Assembly (NCBI GenBank): GCA_024698045.1
Contig: JAILRS010000035.1
Location: forward strand, 1 to 46,006
Length of the DNA: 46,006 nt
Direction: 5' to 3'
From: Selenomonadaceae bacterium
GTDB lineage: Bacteria > Bacillota > Negativicutes > Selenomonadales > Selenomonadaceae
A model generated the notes under the pieces. That model was given only the letters and a program-made list of their open reading frames with translations. It had not been told where the DNA came from and ran no database searches. Position numbers and translations under genes: made by a program. Below, piece after piece: positions 1 to 7,095 of the stretch; position 1 is the first letter of the stretch; each line of letters begins with the position of its first letter.

Positions 1-2
1 TC

Positions 3-1292
3 GATTGGGGTAAACTTTCGGGCATGGTCGGCTATTCGGTTGCCAAAAATATAAATGTGCCTGCCGAATACGAAGCGGACGAGCGCGGATTTTATATCAT
101 GACAAGCGCGGGATTTAATCCCGGAGGCGGCGCGGCTGCTATGAATCGTCTTGATTATTATGTTCGCTATGAAACTCGTGACTTTTTGGAATTTAATGCG
201 CACGATACGCCGAGCGATATGACTTTCAGCGATCACCCCGATACGGATAAACGCGAACAAAAACTATCGGATTTGATGACCGAATACGGCGGCGGTCATG
301 TAAGTGTACGCAAAGATGACAGAGCCTACAAAGTTTTTGTCGACGGACGAGAAATTTTTTACTCGGTAAATATCGGCGATGACCCCATGAGTGCCGCGCG
401 TAATGCTTACTATTTTGCAGGCGGTTTATCTCGTGCCTTCCATGATTATGATTCTATTGACGGCTGGAATTTCCGCGCAGGTACCGGTAATCAGACAGAT
501 TTTTTGAATGATGAATTTGCTTATCGTGAAGTGCGCGAACTCAGTCATCTTTACAACTTGGGCGACAAAATAAAAACAGTCGTTGAGTTGGCATATAAGT
601 ATGAAGATCCTCGAACACGTGAACGAATTGCCGAAAAGGAAGCCGAACGAAAAGCCTATTGGGCTAAAATTCGCACGGAGGCAACCGCCGCCAAAAAGAA
701 ATATGCCGAAAAATTACGAGTGAACGCGGATATTTATAACGATTACGGTCAAGGCGAACTTGCACTCAAGGAAATAGAACGCGCGATTAATGCGCAGAAT
801 CAAGATGATATTGCCGAATGTCTTGCGATACGCGGACGGGCTAAAGCTATTTGCGGCGATTATGACGGTGCTCTTGTCGATTCAAATGCCGCCGTGACGA
901 AAGACCCGAAAAATTTATTTAACTTCCTGAATCGTGCGGATGTATATCATATGCGCGGCGAATTGGATTTGGCACATGCCGACATCAAACGCGCGATAGC
1001 AATCAACGAAAAAGTTGCGGTGATATATAAATTGCAGGGCGATATTTTCGACGAACAGGCGAACACCGAAGCCGCTACAGAAAGTTATCGTAAATGCTAC
1101 GAACTGAGTAAAAAAAATGTCGACGCGATTCCGATAAATTACCTTGAGAAAATAGACCCCAAGGCGGCGGAGAAAATCCATAAGGCAGAAGAAAAGGCAA
1201 GGGAACAAGCAGAGGCGGCAAAGAAAAAACGTGCCGAAAGAGAAGCTAAGGAACGAGCCGAAGAGGAGGAAAAAAATAATGACAAAGATTGA
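3..1292 (+). CDS. TPR-repeat protein, 5' end outside window
   Basis: The frame is open to the left edge, so the first visible ATG (position 24) need not be the true start and at least 429 residues are present. The first ~200 residues are a mixed domain I do not recognise. A helical, charged stretch follows, then about three TPR-like units between roughly nucleotides 720 and 1130, with the usual spaced small and aromatic residues (for example around ALKEIERAINA and AHADIKRAIAINE). The C-terminus is an Ala/Glu/Lys/Arg-rich coiled coil ending in EEEEKNNDKD. TPRs normally mediate protein-protein contacts. The last 14 bases overlap the start of the aminotransferase gene and supply its ribosome site (GAGGAGGA), so the two are translationally coupled. 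Role unknown. Confidence 0.75.
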   Translation, partial: DWGKLSGMVGYSVAKNINVPAEYEADERGFYIMTSAGFNPGGGAAAMNRLDYYVRYETRDFLEFNAHDTPSDMTFSDHPDTDKREQKLSDLMTEYGGGHVSVRKDDRAYKVFVDGREIFYSVNIGDDPMSAARNAYYFAGGLSRAFHDYDSIDGWNFRAGTGNQTDFLNDEFAYREVRELSHLYNLGDKIKTVVELAYKYEDPRTRERIAEKEAERKAYWAKIRTEATAAKKKYAEKLRVNADIYNDYGQGELALKEIERAINAQNQDDIAECLAIRGRAKAICGDYDGALVDSNAAVTKDPKNLFNFLNRADVYHMRGELDLAHADIKRAIAINEKVAVIYKLQGDIFDEQANTEAATESYRKCYELSKKNVDAIPINYLEKIDPKAAEKIHKAEEKAREQAEAAKKKRAEREAKERAEEEEKNNDKD

Positions 1293-2415
1293 ACCGTTTA
1301 GCGAAAGAATTTACGTGACACGCCCCGTCTTCCCGACGATAGAGGAAGTGACGGAAAAACTTCGTGACATATGGGCGGCGAAGTGGATCACAAATAATGG
1401 TCCTCAACATACAATGCTTGAGCGCGAATTGGAAAAATTTTTAAAAGTACCGTGTCTGTCGCTGTTCAATAACGGGACAATCGCGTTAATGGTTGCCTGT
1501 CAAAGTTTGCGTTTGAGCGGCGACGTAATTACTACACCGTTTACATTTGCGGCAACGCCTCACGTATTGAGTTGGAACAATATCACGCCGATTTTCTGCG
1601 ACGTAGACGACGAAACAATGAATATCGACGCGAATAAAATCGAATCAATGATAACGCCGAGCACAACCGCAATTTTAGCCGTACATGTATTCGGTACGCC
1701 CTGCGACGTAGAAAAAATTCAGGAAGTCGCCAATCGTTACGGGTTGAAAGTTATTTACGACGCGGCGCACGCTTTCGGCGTTGAAATTGACGGACAGGGC
1801 ATCGGGAATTTCGGCGATTGTTCCATGTTCAGTTTCCATGCTACGAAACTTTATCACACGGTAGAGGGCGGCGCACTCGTACAGAAAAGCAAGATTGTTA
1901 AAGACCGTATAGATCTCTTGAAAAATTTCGGAATCAAAAACGAAGAGGAAGTAGTAATGCCGGGTATAAACGGGAAACTTGACGAAATTCGCGCGGCAAT
2001 CGGTCGGATAATGCTCGGCTACGTTGAGGGCGAACGCCTTAAAAGAATCAACCTGCATAAAATTTACAACGAAGAATTTGCCGAAGTTGAGGGCATAAGA
2101 GTTATGCCGACTTGCGCGGAAAATATCAAGTTGAATTATCAATATTACGTCGTGCGGATTGACGAGAAAATTTTCGGGCGTTCGCGCGATTATGTTTACG
2201 ACGAATTGAAAAATTACAATGTTTACGCGCGGAAATATTTTCATCCTTTGTGCAGTGAATTTACTTGTTACCGTCAATTAAATTCCGCCAATCCGAATAA
2301 TTTACCCGTCGCAAATGTTATCGGTCAACAGGTTTTGAGTTTGCCCATGTACGGCGATTTAACCGAAGACGATGTAAGAAAAATCTGCGCAATCATAAAA
2401 AGTTTCGGGAGGTAA
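1279..2415 (+). CDS. DegT/DnrJ/EryC1/StrS family PLP aminotransferase
   Basis: This 378-residue protein has the layout of sugar aminotransferases that transfer an amino group from glutamate to a keto-sugar nucleotide, used for surface polysaccharide or glycan sugars. Visible signatures are WITNNGPQHTMLERELE near the N-terminus, the cofactor-binding DAAHAFG, and SFHATK with Lys190 as the Schiff-base lysine, followed by VEGGA. The length fits the family. ATG 1279 is preferred over an upstream in-frame ATG at 1231 because GAGGAGGA lies just before it and the extra 16 residues (lysine/arginine-rich) do not fit the family. It overlaps the TPR gene by 14 bases and the next gene by one base (TAATG). 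The substrate sugar cannot be read from the sequence. Confidence 0.9.
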   Translation: MTKIEPFSERIYVTRPVFPTIEEVTEKLRDIWAAKWITNNGPQHTMLERELEKFLKVPCLSLFNNGTIALMVACQSLRLSGDVITTPFTFAATPHVLSWNNITPIFCDVDDETMNIDANKIESMITPSTTAILAVHVFGTPCDVEKIQEVANRYGLKVIYDAAHAFGVEIDGQGIGNFGDCSMFSFHATKLYHTVEGGALVQKSKIVKDRIDLLKNFGIKNEEEVVMPGINGKLDEIRAAIGRIMLGYVEGERLKRINLHKIYNEEFAEVEGIRVMPTCAENIKLNYQYYVVRIDEKIFGRSRDYVYDELKNYNVYARKYFHPLCSEFTCYRQLNSANPNNLPVANVIGQQVLSLPMYGDLTEDDVRKICAIIKSFGR

Positions 2416-3221
2416 TGTCATTGAATTGCCCCGTGTGTCACGCCGAAATGAATCCGTTTATCGAAAAATTTTTCGGCATGAAATATCTGGATAAATGCGA
2501 TTACGTTCGCTGTGAAAATTGCGGACTCGTAGTTGCGAAAACTCTCTACGAAATGAATCACAATGATTGGGAAAATCTCAATCGCGAATGTCATGCCGCC
2601 TATCAAAATACCGACGCGCTTGATGTAGATCCGAAATGGCTGGAGCGTTTGCATGCACAGGCGAATATTTTGGCGGAACTGGTAAAAGTCGGTGTGCTGA
2701 ACGAAAATACGCGTGCTGTTGATTACGGCGCAGGGGACGGGAAATTATCGAATTACTTCGCCGAAAAAATATCCGCGCCGACGTTGATGAAATTCGATGC
2801 TTACATGAGCCGCCCCGATGAAAATTATTTGCCGCCCGAAAGTTTGACGCCGGCAAGTTTCGATTTCGTCATAACCTGTTCGGTATTTGAACATCTTATC
2901 GGAGCCGATGACTTTGCCAAAATTTTTGCGTTGCTCAAAGATGACGGCATTGCCGCATTGCATACTTTGGTCTGCGAAGAAGTGCCGCGCGATTCAAATT
3001 GGTTTTACTTACAACCCGTTCACGCTACTTTTTGGACGAACGCCGCTATGCAAAAAATTTTCGACCAATACCGATTCAAGGCATGCGCTTATCACGTCGA
3101 ATCGCGTCTTTGGTTTATGTTCCGCGATACCGATAAATTTTCACTCCTCAAAAAATGTTCGGGCACATGGAGTTTTTCAAATGACTTTGTAGATTATTGG
3201 AAGGCGAAGCCGTACAGATGA
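2415..3221 (+). CDS. class I SAM-dependent methyltransferase with N-terminal zinc-ribbon-like motif
   Basis: The 268-residue protein starts with two CxxC pairs (Cys5/Cys8 and Cys33/Cys36) that look like a zinc ribbon. SAM-binding motif I (VDYGAGDGK) lies at residues 102-110, and an acidic/aromatic post-motif region includes FDFVITCSVFEHL. This arrangement resembles sugar C-methyltransferases and other small-molecule methyltransferases in surface-glycan clusters, which matches the adjacent aminotransferase. Its start overlaps the aminotransferase stop (TAATG) and its stop overlaps the next start (ATGA), so it is the middle of a coupled chain. The substrate is unknown. Confidence 0.82.
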   Translation: MSLNCPVCHAEMNPFIEKFFGMKYLDKCDYVRCENCGLVVAKTLYEMNHNDWENLNRECHAAYQNTDALDVDPKWLERLHAQANILAELVKVGVLNENTRAVDYGAGDGKLSNYFAEKISAPTLMKFDAYMSRPDENYLPPESLTPASFDFVITCSVFEHLIGADDFAKIFALLKDDGIAALHTLVCEEVPRDSNWFYLQPVHATFWTNAAMQKIFDQYRFKACAYHVESRLWFMFRDTDKFSLLKKCSGTWSFSNDFVDYWKAKPYR

Positions 3222-4138
3222 ACGAGATAAAACATTATTTAAGTGACGACGATAAAAATTTGAGCGACAAAATCAAAATCGAGTTGTTAAAAACTTTGCT
3301 GCTTGACAGGACGCGCGAAAAGGCTGATGGCGAAGTTAACGAGGATATCGACGCCGATAAACCGAAGCCCGACGAATTGAAGAATAATATAATTTGGGCG
3401 ACGACCGAACGCGGTAATATCCCCATCACGATTGACGACATCAAAGCCAATTTGATTGTACCGCGCTATAAAAAAGATCGCGAGTATCAAAAAAAGCGTA
3501 CTCGCGAACGTGCAGAGATTTTCACTCCGAGGGAAGTTTGTGAAATTCAAAATGATACCATTGACGCCCAATTTAGCAGCCGTGAAAATTGGACGGATTA
3601 TATCAAGCGGAAAGTTTTGGAAATAACTTGCGGCGAAGCTCCTTATCTGGTCAGCCGCTATGATGTCGTCACCGGCGAACCGATTGATATTGAAAAACGT
3701 GTCGGATTGCTCGACAGGAAATTGAAACTCATATCCGAAGAGACGAAAACTTATCTTGATTTTAAAAATCAAACTAAATGTGCTTTGAAAAGCATTTACG
3801 GTTATGAATTTCAGGGCGACAGTCTTTTTTTGGCGCGGCAAAATGTTTTCGATACCATCGTCGATTATTACGTAGAGAAGTTCAATAAATTTCCGGACGA
3901 GGACTTTTTGACAGAGGTCGTCAAAATTATTTCGTGGAATCTTTGGCAGATGGACGGCTTGACTTATGCTCTGCCCTACACCGTTAAGCCGGCAAAAAAG
4001 CCCGTCAAGGGACGCAAACAAAATCCGAAGCAAATGGCTTTTTTTGATAGCGATGAAAAAGACGGTTACTGTCAAATTAAGGATTGGGATAAAAATGAAA
4101 AAATCGAGCCGTTTAAATCCTCACTGTCAGAAGGTTAA
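3218..4138 (+). CDS. restriction-type DNA methyltransferase, motif X/I half only
   Basis: The 306-residue protein has an acidic N-terminal ~85 residues, then a pattern I recognise from proteins annotated as restriction endonuclease subunit M. It has ERAEIFTPREVC (motif X-like), LEITCGEAPYLVSRYD (motif I-like SAM site), RVGLLDRKLK, SIYGYEFQGDSLFLAR, ISWNLWQMDG, and a terminal YCQIKDW. No motif IV (NPPY-like) is visible, so alone it probably cannot transfer a methyl group. ATG 3218 is chosen over ATG 3197 because it forms an ATGA overlap with the upstream stop. It is placed in the sugar-gene chain, and its 3' end overlaps the convergent hydrolase gene by 12 bases. It may be a partner of the methyltransferase/helicase genes starting at 5091, or a remnant. 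Family assignment is good, function uncertain. Confidence 0.75.
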   Translation: MNEIKHYLSDDDKNLSDKIKIELLKTLLLDRTREKADGEVNEDIDADKPKPDELKNNIIWATTERGNIPITIDDIKANLIVPRYKKDREYQKKRTRERAEIFTPREVCEIQNDTIDAQFSSRENWTDYIKRKVLEITCGEAPYLVSRYDVVTGEPIDIEKRVGLLDRKLKLISEETKTYLDFKNQTKCALKSIYGYEFQGDSLFLARQNVFDTIVDYYVEKFNKFPDEDFLTEVVKIISWNLWQMDGLTYALPYTVKPAKKPVKGRKQNPKQMAFFDSDEKDGYCQIKDWDKNEKIEPFKSSLSEG

Positions 4139-4921
4139 AGTTTCGCCGTCGGCAGGCATGTAGTAATTTTCGATTCCGCGCATTGCCATCAAGCCGCGCA
4201 TACTCTTTCGGGTAATTGTTGCGTGCGCTACGTTGTCCATATGCGATAAAACTATTTTTGCCTGCGGACTTGTCACTGCGACACATTCTACATCTTCGTC
4301 ATTCATTATCAATCGCCCGTTGCCTACCAATTCCGCCGCGCAGGTATTCATGACAATGACATCGGGCTTTTGCGTTAACAGTGTTTCCTTGATTTTCTCA
4401 TACCAAATTGTATCGCCGACTATATAAAGTTTTTCTTCACCTGCCGTCTCGAATATGACGCCGCACGCTTTACCTTCGGGCTTTATCGTTCCGTGCAAGG
4501 TAGGTGTTTTTATTATCTTGACTTTGCCGACGTTTATACCCTGTTCGGTCATCACGGTTATATTTTTGAATCCCGATTTCTTTAATACTGCGGCGTCCTG
4601 TTCGTTTTGCGTCAATATCGGAATATTTTTATCGAGCGGTGCGCCTATCGTTCCGTCGGGCGACATGTCAATGTGATCGGGGTGGATATGTGTCAGCAGA
4701 TAATAATCGACGCCCTCCAAAACTTTTTCGACGGGCTCGGGCAAATCGTAGAACGGCATCGGCAATTGTTCCTTAACGGGGTCGGGGACGCTGAAAGGAT
4801 GTCCAGGGATATCCACGAACGAACCCATGCCATGTTTCTTCACAAGCCACGGATCCACAAGGAATGTCACGCCGCCGAATGTTACTTTCAATGTTGCATT
4901 GCGAATCTGTTTGATTTTCAT
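4127..4921 (-). CDS. metallo-beta-lactamase-fold hydrolase, UlaG-like
   Basis: The 264-residue protein opens MKIKQIRNATLKVTFGG followed by FLVDPWL, typical of the L-ascorbate-6-phosphate lactonase (UlaG)-like branch of the metallo-beta-lactamase superfamily. The metal-binding THIHPDHID motif gives His78, His80, Asp82 and His83. Later metal-site positions are likely at IVGDTIWY and VLSHMDNV. The product is a cytosolic metal-dependent hydrolase; many members are of unknown substrate. A clear GAAAGGAGAG ribosome site precedes the ATG. It lies on the opposite strand between the methyltransferase half-gene and the restriction-like module, and its 3' end overlaps the former by 12 bases. No sugar phosphotransferase genes are adjacent, so a true ascorbate role is not supported. 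Confidence 0.85.
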   Translation of the reverse strand: MKIKQIRNATLKVTFGGVTFLVDPWLVKKHGMGSFVDIPGHPFSVPDPVKEQLPMPFYDLPEPVEKVLEGVDYYLLTHIHPDHIDMSPDGTIGAPLDKNIPILTQNEQDAAVLKKSGFKNITVMTEQGINVGKVKIIKTPTLHGTIKPEGKACGVIFETAGEEKLYIVGDTIWYEKIKETLLTQKPDVIVMNTCAAELVGNGRLIMNDEDVECVAVTSPQAKIVLSHMDNVAHATITRKSMRGLMAMRGIENYYMPADGETLTF

Positions 4922-5013
4922 AGTAAAGCTCTCCTTTCAAGATATCCGCTAATCTTTCTACTCCCGAAATATTTTTCCTGCCGTTAATTTTTTCTCTGCG
5001 CAGGTTTACGAAA

Positions 5014-5041
5014 TTGACAATAACTTTGCGGTAAATATAAT
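5014..5041 (+). promoter_or_regulatory. strong sigma-A-type promoter of the restriction-like module
   Basis: TTGACA at 5014-5019 and TATAAT at 5036-5041 are both perfect consensus hexamers with a 16-base spacer. They lie 50 bases before the ATG at 5091. This is the best promoter match I see in the window. Confidence 0.85.
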
Positions 5042-5055
5042 TTGTTCTAACAAAT
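5040..5055. promoter_or_regulatory. perfect inverted repeat overlapping the promoter, candidate operator
   Basis: ATTTGTT at 5040-5046 and AACAAAT at 5049-5055 are exact reverse complements around a 2-base centre. The repeat overlaps the last bases of the -10 box and the likely transcription start, where a bound repressor would block initiation. No regulator gene is encoded next to it, so the binding protein is unknown. Confidence 0.55.
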
Positions 5056-5093
5056 GAAGTAGAATTTTCCTTCGGGGAGGCGCGGCGATTATG
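5052..5093 (+). repeat. leader repeat copy 1 (42 bases)
   Basis: This stretch, ending in the ATG of the methyltransferase gene, matches 7054-7095 at 41 of 42 positions; the only difference is G at 5062 against A at 7064. It contains the ribosome site GGGGAGGCGCGGCG. In copy 2 the first part encodes the last codons and stop of the upstream gene; here the same bases lie in untranslated leader. Confidence 0.9.
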
Positions 5094-7064
5094 TTTAAAA
5101 TCTATGAAAATTTCTTCACGGAAACAGATTATACCGTTGGAGATTATTTCGATACATCAAAATTCTGCAAAGCCCCGAGATTATTTTCTTGCTTAAGTGA
5201 AGACGAAGAAAAGTTTTGTGAAGCATTACAGATTGATACTTCCGGTTTAACATCGCTTAGTCCTGCGGGAAAAAATTACGGAAGAAATTTTCATAACGAA
5301 CGCGAAAAAATTATCCTCAAAGCACTTTCATTTCTGCGTACGATTTCACTTCGCATTCCTCTGCTGATTTACGGCGCGGATGTTTCGTTTTATAAAAAAT
5401 TTACCGTCAACATGTTACTTGATGAAAAAATTATCGGCGCGGAAAGTTGGAGCGAATTTATGCCCCAATATTTCACCAAAGATGATTTTCGCAATGTCCT
5501 CAAGTATTACAAGGTAGATGCTTTTATCGAGGCAGGAGAAAAAATTCGTGATTTCGTTCAAGTTCTCGACGTAGTGTCGCCGCTCAAACGCGCCAAACAT
5601 ATAATCGAGCTGTTTAAATCTTTCAGCGATCCCGAAAGGGAAACCGTTATCACTCCGCAAAAAATTATCGACCTGCATTTATCGAGCGCATTGACAAAAG
5701 ATTTTTTCACGCCCGATAAAAAATTTCTGCAACTCAATTCCAAATCCGGACTTTATCCGCTGTGGATTGTCTGTGAAATTTATCGTAAACGGCTCGGCGA
5801 ATTTTCCGAAGATGATTTTAAATTGTCGGCTCTGCAACGTATTTGGGATAAAATCATAGCCGAAAATATTTTCGTAACTTGCAAGTCACCGATTGCCGCG
5901 TCCGTCACATATCGTACACTTTTAGGTTACCGCAAAAAATCAGCCAATATAAAGTATTTCAAAGACATTATTAATACGTTGAAAGACAAATCAGATTCGT
6001 TTATCGAAGAAGTAACATCCGGAAAATTTTGGCATAACGGATACGGCAAAATAAAGTTTGATGCCGTCGTCGATAATCCGCAATATAAACACGATTATAA
6101 ATCCGGCACTAATTCGTCGGTCTATAACTTGTTTATGTCAACCGCTTTTGCTATCGCGCCCGTAGTTTCAATGATTACTCCTGCGCGGTTTTTATTTAAC
6201 ACGTATGCAACCCCGTCAGAATTTAATACTCAAATGCTCAACGACAAACATTTTAAAGTTGTCAAATACTTCCCGAACAGCTTTGATGTTTTTCATACTT
6301 CCAATGTTTCGGGCGGTATCATTATTTTTCTGCGCGACGTAAATAAAAATTTCGGCGCAATCGGATTATATATCCCCTTTGAACATTTACACTCCATATA
6401 CGAAAAAATTGTTCGCAAGAATAAAAAATTTATATCTCTGATAAATATTATATACACAGCTAATGTCTACACCATTTTTGAAGAACATGGCAAAGGGGGC
6501 GAAATGAATCCTTTCAAATCAAATGTCATGGATAAATTCCCGAAATTATTTCTCGACAAAAAGCCTACCGGTCGCGACAAATACATCAAGGTTTACGGAT
6601 TGCAAAAAAAAGCAAGAGTTTACAAATGGTTCCCTTTGGATTGTTTATCAGGTTCGGTAGCGTTGTCAAAATTTAAAGTCCTCGTCCCGCGTGCTAACGG
6701 AGCTCTACCGATTAACAATGTATCGGAAACCACTCTTATCGGTAAACCGTTTATTGCGGAACCCGAATCGATTTTCACCGAAACTTTTATCGCTGTCGGC
6801 GAATTTGATACGGAAGACCAAGCGCAAGCATGTTTGAAATACGTAAAGACAAAATTCGCACGGGCTATGTTGGGGATTCTCAAAGTCACTCAACACAATC
6901 CGCCGTACGTTTGGGAAAATATACCCTTACAAGATTTTTCTGCCCAATCCGATATTAATTGGTCTGCAGATGTTGAAAACATCGACAAGCAACTTTATCG
7001 GAAATATAAATTGTCGAATGAGGAAATTAAATTCGTTAAAACGCACATAAAGGAAATGAAGTAA
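5091..7064 (+). CDS. Eco57I-like restriction-modification DNA methyltransferase
   Basis: The 657-residue protein resembles adenine-N6 methyltransferases of the Eco57I/TaqI type. In order it shows VITPQKIIDLHL (motif X-like, Thr188), FLQLNSKSGLYPL (divergent motif I, Asn216 to Gly220), VVDNPQYKHDY (motif IV, Asn329 to Tyr332), then MITPARFLFN, MLNDKHFKVVKYFPNS, NFGAIGLYIPF, and a C-terminal part with KTKFARAMLGILKVTQ and SDINWS. The latter region is typical of the target-recognition end of this family. Motif IV reads NPQY instead of the usual NPPY, so activity may be altered. It has its own promoter and palindrome, and is followed 28 bases later by the helicase gene, clearly an operon. Expected role: self-DNA modification or target recognition in a defence module. 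Confidence 0.85.
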   Translation: MFKIYENFFTETDYTVGDYFDTSKFCKAPRLFSCLSEDEEKFCEALQIDTSGLTSLSPAGKNYGRNFHNEREKIILKALSFLRTISLRIPLLIYGADVSFYKKFTVNMLLDEKIIGAESWSEFMPQYFTKDDFRNVLKYYKVDAFIEAGEKIRDFVQVLDVVSPLKRAKHIIELFKSFSDPERETVITPQKIIDLHLSSALTKDFFTPDKKFLQLNSKSGLYPLWIVCEIYRKRLGEFSEDDFKLSALQRIWDKIIAENIFVTCKSPIAASVTYRTLLGYRKKSANIKYFKDIINTLKDKSDSFIEEVTSGKFWHNGYGKIKFDAVVDNPQYKHDYKSGTNSSVYNLFMSTAFAIAPVVSMITPARFLFNTYATPSEFNTQMLNDKHFKVVKYFPNSFDVFHTSNVSGGIIIFLRDVNKNFGAIGLYIPFEHLHSIYEKIVRKNKKFISLINIIYTANVYTIFEEHGKGGEMNPFKSNVMDKFPKLFLDKKPTGRDKYIKVYGLQKKARVYKWFPLDCLSGSVALSKFKVLVPRANGALPINNVSETTLIGKPFIAEPESIFTETFIAVGEFDTEDQAQACLKYVKTKFARAMLGILKVTQHNPPYVWENIPLQDFSAQSDINWSADVENIDKQLYRKYKLSNEEIKFVKTHIKEMK

Positions 7065-7095
7065 AATTTTCCTTCGGGGAGGCGCGGCGATTATG
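7054..7095 (+). repeat. leader repeat copy 2 (42 bases)
   Basis: Direct repeat of 5052-5093 with a single mismatch. It spans the final Met-Lys-stop codons of the methyltransferase gene, the 28-base spacer with the same GGGGAGGCGCGGCG ribosome site, and the ATG of the helicase gene. Confidence 0.9.

Noticed and set aside
3287..4075. 262-residue minus-strand frame
   Set aside because: Lies wholly opposite the methyltransferase half-gene, which has clear family motifs.
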